The notes under the pieces are model-generated. The model was given only the letters and a program-made list of their open reading frames with translations, ran no database searches and was not told the origin of the DNA. The position numbers were made by a program, and so were the translations under genes. From Pseudomonas mendocina (GTDB lineage Bacteria; Pseudomonadota; Gammaproteobacteria; Pseudomonadales; Pseudomonadaceae), in the NCBI GenBank assembly GCA_037482215.1, contig CP148074.1:3038001-3102000 (forward strand): a stretch of 64,000 nt of DNA, written 5' to 3'. Positions 9,559 to 17,481 of this stretch are shown in pieces. How positions within the stretch are numbered: position 1 is the first letter of the stretch; the number at the start of each line of letters is the position of its first letter.

Positions 9559-10755
9559 ATGAGTCTGTTCTCCGCCGTCGAAATGGCTCCGCGCGACCCC
9601 ATTCTGGGCCTCAATGAAGCATTCAATGCAGACACCCGTGCCAATAAGGTCAACCTGGGTGTAGGCGTCTACTACAACGAGGAAGGCCGCATCCCACTGT
9701 TGCGCGCCGTAGCTGAGGCGGAAAAGGCACGTATTGAAGCCCATGCTCCGCGCGGCTATCTGCCAATCGAAGGCATCGCAGCCTACGACAGCGCCGTACA
9801 GAAGTTGTTGCTGGGTGCAGACTCAGAGTTGATCGCCGCAGGCCAGGTCATCACCACCCAAGCGGTGGGCGGCACTGGCGCACTGAAAACCGGTGCAGAC
9901 TTCCTTAAGCGCCTGCTGCCAAACGCAGTGGTCGCCATCAGCGACCCAAGCTGGGAAAACCACCGTGCCCTGTTCGAGTCCGCTGGTTTCCCGGTGCAGA
10001 ACTACCGCTACTACGACGCCGCCACTAACGGTGTAAACCAAGCTGGTATGCTGGAAGACCTGCGCAACCTGCCAGCTCGTTCCATCGTTGTGCTGCACGC
10101 TTGCTGCCATAACCCGACCGGCGTTGATCTGTCCCTGGACGACTGGAAAGCCGTTCTGGAAGTGCTGCGTGAGCGCGAGCACGTACCGTTCCTCGACATC
10201 GCCTACCAGGGCTTTGGTGAAGGCATCGACGAAGACGCCTTCGCCGTGCGCCTGTTCGCAGCCTCTGGCATGCCGTTCTTCGTGTCCAGCTCCTTCTCTA
10301 AATCCTTCTCGCTGTACGGCGAGCGTGTCGGTGCACTGACTATCGTCACTGGCAGTAAGGAAGAAGCAGGCCGCGTTCTGTCCCAAGCCAAACGCGTTAT
10401 CCGCACCAACTACTCCAACCCGCCAACTCACGGTGCAACCGTGGTTGCTAGCGTACTGAACAGCCCTGAGCTGCGCGCCCTGTGGGAAGAAGAGCTGGCT
10501 GGCATGCGTGATCGCATCCGCAGCATGCGCATGGCTATGGTTGAGCAACTGGCCGCCCTGACCGACAAACGCGACTTCAGCTTCGTTGGCCGCCAGCGCG
10601 GTATGTTCTCTTACTCTGGCCTCACCGCCGAGCAAGTAGAGCGCCTGAAAAACGAATTTGGCATCTATGCTGTCAGCACCGGTCGCATCTGCGTCGCTGC
10701 ACTGAACCAGAGCAACCTGCCAGCTGTTACTCAGGCGATTGCGAAGGTTCTGTAA
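9559..10755 (+). CDS. Aspartate/aromatic amino acid aminotransferase (class I, AspC/TyrB type)
   Basis: PLP enzyme that moves amino groups between aromatic amino acids or aspartate and 2-oxoglutarate. The 398-residue length and the N-terminus (LFSAVEMAPRDPILGLNEAF) place it in the AspC/TyrB subgroup. The PLP-anchoring Lys is in SSSFSKSFSLYGERVGAL (about K248), with the upstream CCHNPTGVDL and DIAYQGFGEG cofactor-binding segments. Subgroup sequence cannot separate aspartate from tyrosine preference, so I give no symbol. The gene is divergent from uvrB and followed by a strong terminator and tRNA-Asn. Confidence 0.93.
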   Translation: MSLFSAVEMAPRDPILGLNEAFNADTRANKVNLGVGVYYNEEGRIPLLRAVAEAEKARIEAHAPRGYLPIEGIAAYDSAVQKLLLGADSELIAAGQVITTQAVGGTGALKTGADFLKRLLPNAVVAISDPSWENHRALFESAGFPVQNYRYYDAATNGVNQAGMLEDLRNLPARSIVVLHACCHNPTGVDLSLDDWKAVLEVLREREHVPFLDIAYQGFGEGIDEDAFAVRLFAASGMPFFVSSSFSKSFSLYGERVGALTIVTGSKEEAGRVLSQAKRVIRTNYSNPPTHGATVVASVLNSPELRALWEEELAGMRDRIRSMRMAMVEQLAALTDKRDFSFVGRQRGMFSYSGLTAEQVERLKNEFGIYAVSTGRICVAALNQSNLPAVTQAIAKVL

Positions 10756-10761
10756 CCTGCG

Positions 10762-10796
10762 AAAAGGAGAGGTCAAAGTGTTGACTTCTCCTTTTT
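10762..10796 (+). terminator. Terminator of the aminotransferase gene
   Basis: An inverted repeat of about 15 bp (AAAAGGAGAGGTCAA paired with TTGACTTCTCCTTTT, one G-T pair, 4-nt loop) ending in TTTTT, starting 6 bp after the stop codon. Confidence 0.9.
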
Positions 10797-10820
10797 AATC
10801 AGTAGGATACGCACCGTTGT

Positions 10821-10896
10821 TCCGCGATAGCTCAGTCGGTAGAGCAAATGACTGTTAATCATTGGGTCCCTGGTTCGAGTCCAGGTCGCGGAGCCA
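10821..10896 (+). tRNA. tRNA-Asn (anticodon GTT)
   Basis: A 76-nt plus-strand cloverleaf: acceptor TCCGCGA paired with TCGCGGA, D arm AGCTCAGTCGGTAGAGC, anticodon loop CTGTTAA (GTT), T arm GGTTCGAGTCC, CCA encoded. The last 22 nt of the gene plus 5 bp beyond it recur at 11024-11050. Confidence 0.97.
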
Positions 10897-11050
10897 AATT
10901 CTAGAAACCCGGTCAATAGGCCGGGTTTTTTATTGCCCGCGGACTCTCACCAGGGACTACGTCCCCGGTTATTCGCTTCGCTCACCCCTCCGGGGCCGCG
11001 CTAAAGCGCATTCAGCTGCGCTGTCGAGTCCAGGTCGCGGAGCCAAATTC
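10875..11050 (+). repeat. 27-bp direct repeat of the tRNA-Asn 3' end (attachment-site-like)
   Basis: The 27 bp from 10875 to 10901, covering the T-arm to CCA end of tRNA-Asn plus 5 bp, recur without mismatch at 11024-11050. The 149-bp period encloses the tRNA terminator and a GC-rich stretch with two small hairpins (10963-10995 and 11005-11022). Duplication of a tRNA 3' end is the signature left by site-specific integration at a tRNA. No integrase lies between the copies, so this would be an empty or collapsed site. Confidence 0.75.
10905..10931 (+). terminator. Terminator downstream of tRNA-Asn
   Basis: AAACCCGG (10905-10912) pairs with CCGGGTTT (10921-10928) across an 8-nt loop and continues into T residues (TTTTTTA). 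It lies 8 bp beyond the tRNA. Confidence 0.85.
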
Positions 11051-11150
11051 GAAATCCTCGGTAATTCCTGTCTTACTATCATCTCTGAGAGTGCTATTCA
11101 GCTGGTCTACTTTATAGACTGCACCTCCACCTGAGCAGGAGATGCACATC

Positions 11151-11549
11151 ATGAGTACACCTGAACGTGCCATCGTCGAAGAAATGTTTGCCGCTTTTGC
11201 CGATCAGAATCTGGCTGCCGCTGTCGACACGGTTTCAGAAGATGTCGTGTGGATCCATCACGGCTCTCAGAAACTCCCCTCCGTGCGCTTTATCGGTAAG
11301 AACGGCGTCAAACAGTTCTTTGAGACTAACTTTTCAACCCTCAGAACAGACTACTTCCGGGTTAAGCAGCTGTATCAGCAAGGCAATGTAGTAATCGTCA
11401 TTGGGGAGGAGAAGTTCACCAAACTCGACGGTTCTGATGTGTTGCAGCAGCAATGGGTGCAGGTCTACACCGTGAAAGACAGCCTGATCAGTCGCCTAGA
11501 AGAGTTCGCCAGTTCTGCGTTACCGGCAGATTATCTTGACGTGCAGTAA
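11151..11549 (+). CDS. NTF2-like / SnoaL-like domain protein
   Basis: A 132-residue small alpha+beta cone protein of the nuclear transport factor 2-like superfamily. The conserved features are the N-terminal helix (AIVEEMFAAFADQNLAAAVDTVSEDVVWIHHG) and the C-terminal strand pattern with QQWVQVYTVKDSLISRLEEF. Such proteins act as isomerases, cyclases or binding modules; this one has no assignable function. The start at 11151 is preferred because AGGAG lies 9 bp upstream, whereas the in-frame ATG at 11142 abuts the ribosome site. It stands alone just beyond the tRNA-Asn repeat and may be part of the variable segment there. Confidence 0.75.
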   Translation: MSTPERAIVEEMFAAFADQNLAAAVDTVSEDVVWIHHGSQKLPSVRFIGKNGVKQFFETNFSTLRTDYFRVKQLYQQGNVVIVIGEEKFTKLDGSDVLQQQWVQVYTVKDSLISRLEEFASSALPADYLDVQ

Positions 11550-11594
11550 GACATCGCCCCGGGCGACACACCGCTGGCGTGTCGCCTACCCCTC

Positions 11595-11609
11595 GTAGCC
11601 TGGATTAGC
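11595..11609 (+). repeat. Dispersed repeat, copy 1 (GTAGCCTGGATTAGC)
   Basis: The 15-mer GTAGCCTGGATTAGC here also occurs at 34485-34499. In both places it lies in a short intergenic gap just beyond a gene end and is followed by a degenerate inverted counterpart (CGTAAACC here, CGTAATCC there). This suggests a small hairpin-forming intergenic repeat family. Confidence 0.6.
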
Positions 11610-11640
11610 ACGCGCCGCGGGCGTAAACCGGGTTTAGGAT

Positions 11641-12414
11641 CTACCCGGCAGCCATCTGCCTGTACTGACTCGGGGTGAATCCCGTCAGTTCCTTGAACTG
11701 CCGGGTAAAAGCACTGTGATCGGTGTAACCACATTGCAGGGCCACTTCGGTGATCGGCAGACCGGTCTGGAGCAGGCGATGGGCATGCTCCAGACGAACT
11801 TTCTGGATCATCTGCCGGGGTGTGAGCTGAAAAACCCGTTTGCAGTAGCGCTCAAGCTGCGCCACTGAAACCCCGGCGATACAGGTCAACTCGCTCATGG
11901 TTACACGTCGATGGAAGTTTGCCCGAATATAGTCATCCACCTCAGCCAGCCGCTGATAGGCCGGATGGGTTTCTCTGGCTGCCTGCAGATCGACTGAAAT
12001 ACCGACAAGACCGATCACTTTGTCTTCGCAGCTATAAAGCGGCCATTTGTATGTGAGGCACCAGCCCGGTTCCTGCGAACCGTACAGATGCAGCTCAAGC
12101 TGATCTTCAAGTACGTGCCCCTGCTCCAGCACTCGCTGATCCTGCTCGGTATAACCCGGCCCTAATTGTGCAGGGAAGACTTCAGCGCTGGTTTTGCCTA
12201 ACAGGGGGTTCAACGCTTTGAGCCCGCAGCGCCGCACCAACGTGTTATTGGCCAGCACATAACGCGCCTTTCGGTCTTTGATAAAGATGGTGGCATTGGG
12301 GAGTACATCCAGCATAGGCAGTAGTTGCATGACACCCACCAGCAACTCCTCAAGCGAGCGTGGCCGACTGCCACCGAGCCCCTGCCCAAACGTTGCCAAA
12401 ACACTCGAATCCAT
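11641..12414 (-). CDS. AraC-family regulator with N-terminal PAS domain, likely regulator of the hydroxyproline operon
   Basis: A 257-residue transcription factor. Residues about 30-150 form a PAS-like sensor (LDVLPNATIFIKDRKARYVLANN in parts, then a CLTYKWPLY / GLVGISVDL core). Residues about 160-257 carry two helix-turn-helix motifs of the AraC type (MSELTCIAGVSVAQLERYCKRVF and ITEVALQCGYTDHSAFTRQFKELTG, in parts) ending in SQYRQM. It is transcribed away from the hydroxyproline catabolic operon, with a 267-bp shared region between. Divergent placement makes it the likely activator that responds to hydroxyproline or a pathway intermediate; the ligand is inference. Confidence 0.85.
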   Translation of the reverse strand: MDSSVLATFGQGLGGSRPRSLEELLVGVMQLLPMLDVLPNATIFIKDRKARYVLANNTLVRRCGLKALNPLLGKTSAEVFPAQLGPGYTEQDQRVLEQGHVLEDQLELHLYGSQEPGWCLTYKWPLYSCEDKVIGLVGISVDLQAARETHPAYQRLAEVDDYIRANFHRRVTMSELTCIAGVSVAQLERYCKRVFQLTPRQMIQKVRLEHAHRLLQTGLPITEVALQCGYTDHSAFTRQFKELTGFTPSQYRQMAAG

Positions 12415-12681
12415 CGCTGTGTCTCTTCTTGTCGAATAGAAACAAGCCTAGCCGTACAGAGGCCGGGCAAAAATAGGAATTGTGCCGATTTCGTCATGCC
12501 TGCCTGCGAATAGCATCAATCGCTGCAAATCCGAAGCACTCACTCTATACCGACCTCCTTTGCTGCCAGGCCCTACACGGCCTGTCTGCATGTGCCGGCC
12601 TGCCCTGCCCGGCACGAACCGGGAACGTTTCAACGTGACATCCAACATGCCTCTTCAATAACCCACAAGAAGGCGACCGCT
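12415..12681. promoter_or_regulatory. Divergent regulatory region between the AraC regulator and the hydroxyproline operon
   Basis: A 267-bp non-coding gap. It contains two stem-loop-forming dyads close together: CAGGCC-6-GGCCTG (12567-12584) and GTGCCGG-10-CCGGCAC (12592-12615). They sit about 70-115 bp ahead of the permease ATG, in its probable 5' leader, and lack T-tracts. I could not identify a convincing -10/-35 pair or a direct repeat typical of AraC sites. Confidence 0.45.
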
Positions 12682-14310
12682 ATGTCAGGCAACGGCAAGT
12701 TCAAGAAACAACTCTCACTGATAGACCTCACCTTTATTGGCCTTGGGGCCATCTTCGGCTCCGGCTGGTTGTTTGCCGCCAGCCATGTATCCGCGATTGC
12801 CGGACCAGCCGGCATTTTCTCCTGGCTGCTGGGTGGTTTTGCCGTGCTGCTGCTAGGCATTGTCTACTGCGAGCTGGGCGCGGCCCTGCCGGTGGCAGGC
12901 GGCGCGGTGCGCTACCCGGTTTACTCCCACGGCCCACTGCTGGGTTACCTGATGGGCTCAATCACGCTGATTGCGTTTTCCAGCCTGATCGCTATTGAAG
13001 TGGTCGCGTCTCGCCAATACGCAGCGGCGTGGTTCCCATCCCTGACTCACCCGGGTTCAAGTTCACCGACCATTATTGGCTGGCTTGTGCAGTTTGCCCT
13101 GCTTTGTCTGTTTTTCATGCTCAATTACCGTAGCGTGAAGACCTTTGCCAAGGCCAACAATCTGGTCAGCATCTTCAAGTTCATCGTACCTCTGCTGGTC
13201 ATCGGCGTACTGTTCACCTTTTTCAAACCGGAGAACTTCAAGATTCAGGGCTTTGCTCCCTTCGGCCTGTCGGGCATAGAAATGGCGGTATCGGCTGGCG
13301 GGGTGATCTTTGCCTTTCTCGGTCTGACCCCGATCATTTCCGTGGCCAGCGAAGTGCAAAATCCGCAGCGCACCATTCCCTTTGCCCTGATCCTCTCAGT
13401 GCTGCTGTCCACCGCCATTTATGTGCTGTTGCAGACGGCCTTCCTCGGCGGCATTCCCACCGAAATGCTGGCTAATGGTTGGTCCGGCGTATCCAAAGAG
13501 CTTTCTCTGCCTTACCGCGATATCGCCATGGCGCTGGGCATTGGCTGGCTGGCTTATCTGGTGGTGGCGGATGCGGTCATTTCCCCGAGCGGCTGCGGCA
13601 ACATCTATATGAATGCCACACCCCGCGTGGTGTATGGCTGGGCCAAAAGCGGCACCTTCTTCCGCTATTTCACACGTATTGAAGAAAACGGTATCCCGCG
13701 CCCAGCCCTGTGGCTGACCTTTGGCCTGTCAGTGTTCTGGACCCTGCCCTTCCCGTCCTGGGAAGCGCTGATCAACGTCGTCTCCGCCGCACTGGTACTC
13801 AGCTACGCAGTGGCACCGGTGACTGTTGCAGCGCTACGCCGCAATGCGCCAAACATGCCACGTCCATTCCGAGTCAAAAACTTCGCAATTCTAGGCCCGC
13901 TGTCGTTCGTGATCGCCTCACTGATCGTGTACTGGTCTGGATGGAATACCGTGTCTTGGCTGTTGGGCCTGCAAATCCTGATGTTTGTGCTGTACCTGCT
14001 GTGCGCCCGTTACGTGCCAACCGCACGCCTGAATATCCGCCAACAGGTGCGCTCGTCACTATGGCTGATCGGCTTCTACGCCGTCGCCATCCTGCTGTCC
14101 TGGCTCGGCTCCTTCGGTGGCATCGGCGTCCTGACGCACCCATTCGACACCTTGGCTGTGGCGGTATGTGCGCTAGGCATCTACTACTGGGGCGCCGCCA
14201 CCGGTGTTCCAGCACACCTGGTTGATCTGTCCCTCGACGAAGACGAGCAGGAAAGCCCCGCCTCTGCTCGCCCTCAACTGCCAGTTGGCGCAGCGAAACA
14301 CAGTCATTGA
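12682..14310 (+). CDS. APC-family amino acid permease, probable hydroxyproline/proline uptake
   Basis: A 542-residue inner-membrane amino acid-polyamine-organocation transporter with about 12 helices. The first helix carries the substrate-binding glycines (FIGLGAIFGSGWLFAA), and PAGIFSWLLGGFAVLLLG and YRSVKTFAKANN are typical APC segments. The start at 12682 (MSGNGKFKKQLS) has AGAAGG about 9 bp upstream; the frame is open for 30 more codons upstream without family likeness. It is the first gene of the operon behind the divergent AraC regulator, so import of trans-4-hydroxy-L-proline or a related imino acid is likely. The C-terminal 40 residues are hydrophilic and acidic (SLDEDEQESP). Confidence 0.8.
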   Translation: MSGNGKFKKQLSLIDLTFIGLGAIFGSGWLFAASHVSAIAGPAGIFSWLLGGFAVLLLGIVYCELGAALPVAGGAVRYPVYSHGPLLGYLMGSITLIAFSSLIAIEVVASRQYAAAWFPSLTHPGSSSPTIIGWLVQFALLCLFFMLNYRSVKTFAKANNLVSIFKFIVPLLVIGVLFTFFKPENFKIQGFAPFGLSGIEMAVSAGGVIFAFLGLTPIISVASEVQNPQRTIPFALILSVLLSTAIYVLLQTAFLGGIPTEMLANGWSGVSKELSLPYRDIAMALGIGWLAYLVVADAVISPSGCGNIYMNATPRVVYGWAKSGTFFRYFTRIEENGIPRPALWLTFGLSVFWTLPFPSWEALINVVSAALVLSYAVAPVTVAALRRNAPNMPRPFRVKNFAILGPLSFVIASLIVYWSGWNTVSWLLGLQILMFVLYLLCARYVPTARLNIRQQVRSSLWLIGFYAVAILLSWLGSFGGIGVLTHPFDTLAVAVCALGIYYWGAATGVPAHLVDLSLDEDEQESPASARPQLPVGAAKHSH

Positions 14311-14430
14311 TCAACGGCTGCTACGGCAGCCACTACCCAGCTCCCGAAAAGTCCGACGGCCCAGGCCAGCCGGATGACAGGGAAGGTATGCCCGAAGCAA
14401 GGGCTTAGCAGAAACAGATGGAGCAAGACC

Positions 14431-15447
14431 ATGAGTGAAAAAATCAACCTCAGCCTCGATCAGGTCTACGATCTGGCGCTACTGGCACTGACCCACAATG
14501 GCATGAGTGCAGCCCACGCAGCTGCAATTGCCGATGTCATCACCCAGGGGCAGCGCGATGAATGCAACTCCCATGGTCTTTACCGTGTCTTGGTCTGCGT
14601 GCGTACTTTGCGCTCAGGCAAGGTATCCCCGGATGCCTTGCCTACAGTGACCCAACCTGCTCCGGCCATCACCCGCGTAGATGCCCATCAGGCCTATTCG
14701 TTGCTTGCCTTTCAGACCGGTCTGCCATCCCTAATCGAACAGGCTCGCCAACAAGGTGTGGCTGCGTTAGTGATCCGCAACTGTTTCCACTTTTCTGCGC
14801 TCTGGCCGGAGGTCGAAGCCATCGCCCGTCACGGGCTGGTCGGTTTGGCCATGACTCCGAGCCACGCCTGGGTCGCACCGGAGGGCGGTCACAAAGGCGT
14901 ATTTGGCACCAACCCGCTGGCCTTCGCCTGGCCGCGCCCAAACCCGACTGAGCCGTTTGTCTTCGACTTCGCCACCAGTGCCATTGCGCGAGGCGATATC
15001 GAGCTGCATGCCCGCCAGAACAAACCGATCCCACTCGGCTGGGGGGTCGATACCAACGGTAATCCCACCACAGACGCCAGAGCTGTCCTCGAAGGCGCCA
15101 TGCAGACATTCGGTGGACATAAAGGCTCAGCACTGGCCGCGATGATCGAGTTGATGGCAGCCGCCCTGATTGGCGATATGACCAGTGCCGAATCCATGGC
15201 GTTTGACCAAGGTACAGGCGCCACGCCGTGCCATGGCGAACTGCTGCTGGCGTTCGATCCACAGCGTTTCCTGGGTGATGAGCTGGCCCTTAATCAACAA
15301 CGCGCAGAGACGCTGTTCAGTGCCATCACCGATCAGGGGGCCCGCCTGCCTTCGCAACGCCGCTTTGCCGCACGTAAGCGCTCGGAACGCGACGGTGTGT
15401 GGGTAGACGCGGCCCTGCTGCGCGACATCGAACAGCTCCTGAACTGA
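14431..15447 (+). CDS. LDH2/malate dehydrogenase-family NAD(P)-dependent oxidoreductase (DpkA-like)
   Basis: A 338-residue member of the LDH2/MDH2 family, whose characterised members include delta1-piperideine/pyrroline-2-carboxylate reductase (DpkA), ureidoglycolate dehydrogenase and sulfolactate dehydrogenase. Family features visible are ECNSHGLYRV near residue 45, FHFSALWPEVEAIARHGLVGLAMTPSHAWVAPEGG (in parts), FGTNPLAFAWP and FDFATSAIARGDIE. The start at 14431 has GGAG 8 bp upstream. Its role in trans-4-hydroxyproline breakdown is not obvious, because the canonical route needs no such reductase; a cyclic-imine reductase for proline or 3-hydroxyproline intermediates is the best guess. Confidence 0.82.
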   Translation: MSEKINLSLDQVYDLALLALTHNGMSAAHAAAIADVITQGQRDECNSHGLYRVLVCVRTLRSGKVSPDALPTVTQPAPAITRVDAHQAYSLLAFQTGLPSLIEQARQQGVAALVIRNCFHFSALWPEVEAIARHGLVGLAMTPSHAWVAPEGGHKGVFGTNPLAFAWPRPNPTEPFVFDFATSAIARGDIELHARQNKPIPLGWGVDTNGNPTTDARAVLEGAMQTFGGHKGSALAAMIELMAAALIGDMTSAESMAFDQGTGATPCHGELLLAFDPQRFLGDELALNQQRAETLFSAITDQGARLPSQRRFAARKRSERDGVWVDAALLRDIEQLLN

Positions 15448-15477
15448 ACACCCGTTTTTTATCCAGTGGATACCTAT

Positions 15478-16404
15478 ATGAAACAGCTGCATGTCATCGA
15501 CTCCCATACCGGCGGCGAACCGACACGTCTGGTGATGAAAGGCTTCCCTGAGCTGCCCGCCACCAGCATGACAGCCAGGCTTGAGGCGTTGCGCAACGAG
15601 CATGATCAGTGGCGACGCGCCTGCCTGCTTGAGCCCAGAGGCAATGATGTGCTGGTCGGCGCGCTGTACTGCGAGCCGGTTTCAGCAGATGCCACCTGCG
15701 GCGTGATTTTCTTCAACAACGCAGGCTACTTAGGCATGTGCGGCCACGGCACCATCGGGCTGGTAGCCTCCCTGCACTACCAAGGGCTGATCAGCCCCGG
15801 CGAACACAAAATCGACACACCGGTCGGCCCGGTCAATGCCACCCTGCACGAAGATGGCGCTGTAACCCTGCGCAACGTGCCGGCCTTCCGTTACCGCAAA
15901 CAAGTACCTGTGGAAGTACCGGGCTACGGCTACTTTCTGGGCGACATCGCCTGGGGCGGCAACTGGTTCTTTCTGGTTTCCGAGCACGGCCAACGGCTGC
16001 AGCTGGATAACGTCGAAGCGCTGACTCACTTCACCCGCGCGCTGCTCAAGGCCCTGCACACCGAGGGAATCCAGGGCGAAGACGGTGCCCCTATCGACCA
16101 CATTGAGTTGTTCGCCGATGACGACAAGGCCGACAGCCGTAACTTCGTCCTCTGCCCCGGCATGGCCTACGACCGCTCACCTTGTGGCACCGGCACCAGC
16201 GCCAAGCTGGCGTGTCTGGCCGCTGACGGCAAGCTGGCTCCCGGAGAGCAATGGGTGCAGGCCAGCATCACCGGAAGCCAATTTGTCGGCAGCTACCAGT
16301 GGGAGGGCGAACACATCCGCCCCACCCTAACTGGCCGCGCCTACATGACCGCAGACAGCACCCTGCTGATTGACGAGCAAGACCCTTTCGCCTGGGGCAT
16401 CTGA
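15478..16404 (+). CDS. 4-hydroxyproline 2-epimerase (proline racemase superfamily)
   Basis: Cofactor-independent enzyme that converts trans-4-hydroxy-L-proline to cis-4-hydroxy-D-proline, the first catabolic step. The 308-residue protein keeps both catalytic cysteines, in MCGHGTIG (C88) and [10 protein letters not shown] (C236). This separates epimerases from trans-3-hydroxyproline dehydratases, which have Thr at the second site. The start at 15478 ([17 protein letters not shown]) gives the standard length; a GTG four codons upstream is also in frame. It is the third gene of the operon, 30 bp after the LDH2-family gene. Confidence 0.93.
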   Translation: MKQLHVIDSHTGGEPTRLVMKGFPELPATSMTARLEALRNEHDQWRRACLLEPRGNDVLVGALYCEPVSADATCGVIFFNNAGYLGMCGHGTIGLVASLHYQGLISPGEHKIDTPVGPVNATLHEDGAVTLRNVPAFRYRKQVPVEVPGYGYFLGDIAWGGNWFFLVSEHGQRLQLDNVEALTHFTRALLKALHTEGIQGEDGAPIDHIELFADDDKADSRNFVLCPGMAYDRSPCGTGTSAKLACLAADGKLAPGEQWVQASITGSQFVGSYQWEGEHIRPTLTGRAYMTADSTLLIDEQDPFAWGI

Positions 16405-16441
16405 ACCCCCGCGCCCCACTGTTTAAACAAGGAGAAAACCC

Positions 16442-17389
16442 ATGAGCGATAATATTTTCACCGGCTGCATTCCGGCCCTGATGACCCCATGCACGACTGA
16501 TCGCCAGCCAGACTTTGATGCACTGGTAGCCAAAGGCAAAGAGCTGATCAAGCTGGGCATGAGCGCCGTGGTCTATTGCGGCTCCATGGGCGACTGGCCG
16601 CTGCTGAGCGAAGCACAGCGTCAGGAAGGTGTGGCCCGCTTGGTTGCTGCTGGCGTTCCAACCATCGTCGGCACCGGTGCGGTCAACAGCCGAGAAGCCG
16701 TATCCCATGCTGCACATGCTGCTCAAGTCGGTGCCCAGGGCCTGATGGTGATCCCTCGTCTGCTGTCCCGGGCCGTATCCCCGGCGGCACAAAAAGCCCA
16801 TTTTAAAGCGATTCTTCAGGCTGCACCCAATCTGCCAGCAGTGATTTACAACAGCCCTCACTATGGCTTCGCCACCCGCGCCGATCTGTTCTTCGAACTG
16901 CGCAACGCCCATCCGAACCTGATTGGTTTCAAAGAGTTTGGTGGCGCTGAACCGCTGCGTTATGCCGCCGAGCACATCACCTCCACCAACGATGACATCA
17001 CCCTGATGGTTGGGGTCGACACCCAAGTCGTGCACGGCTTCGTTAACTGCAATGCCACCGGTTCCATAACCGGGATCGGCAACGTGCTACCGCGCGAAGT
17101 ATTGCAACTGGTCGAGCTGAGCAAGAAGGCCGCCAAGGGTGACCCCAAAGCCCGCCGTCAGGCACAGGAGCTTGAGAATGCGCTGAGCGTTCTGTCGTCC
17201 TTCGATGAAGGCACTGACCTTGTCCTCTATTACAAGTACTTGATGGTGCTCAACGGCGACAAGGAATACACCCTGCACTTCAACGAAACCGATGTGCTCA
17301 GTGACGCCCAACGTCACTACGCCGAGAACCAATACGCGCTGTTCCGCCAGTGGTACAGCAACTGGAATACCGAACAGAACTTCGCCTGA
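16442..17389 (+). CDS. Delta1-pyrroline-4-hydroxy-2-carboxylate deaminase (DapA-like family)
   Basis: Class I aldolase-superfamily lyase expected to deaminate pyrroline-4-hydroxy-2-carboxylate to 2-oxoglutarate semialdehyde. The 315-residue DHDPS/NAL-type barrel has the Schiff-base Lys in LIGFKEFGG (K164) and the partner Tyr in PAVIYNSPHYG (Y136). The GT-type substrate motif of lysine-pathway DapA is replaced by YCGSMGDW (about 45-52). Together with its place between epimerase and semialdehyde dehydrogenase genes, this argues against a lysine role. A strong AGGAG ribosome site precedes the ATG by about 8 bp. Confidence 0.9.
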   Translation: MSDNIFTGCIPALMTPCTTDRQPDFDALVAKGKELIKLGMSAVVYCGSMGDWPLLSEAQRQEGVARLVAAGVPTIVGTGAVNSREAVSHAAHAAQVGAQGLMVIPRLLSRAVSPAAQKAHFKAILQAAPNLPAVIYNSPHYGFATRADLFFELRNAHPNLIGFKEFGGAEPLRYAAEHITSTNDDITLMVGVDTQVVHGFVNCNATGSITGIGNVLPREVLQLVELSKKAAKGDPKARRQAQELENALSVLSSFDEGTDLVLYYKYLMVLNGDKEYTLHFNETDVLSDAQRHYAENQYALFRQWYSNWNTEQNFA

Positions 17390-17481
17390 TCAGCCCCACC
17401 ACGGCGGTGCCCGGATGCACCGCCGCTCATTTATGCCTGCCGGGCCAGCCTATTGCCCGGCCCTCATTTTCAGGAGTCGAC

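Noticed and set aside
10862..11134. Open frame of 90 codons starting inside tRNA-Asn
   Set aside because: It begins in the tRNA and runs through its terminator and the repeated att-like sequence; no ribosome site and no protein-like composition.
11628..11648. CCGGGT-9-ACCCGG dyad at the end of the AraC regulator gene
   Set aside because: It overlaps the stop codon and has only TTTA after it on the minus strand; not a convincing terminator.
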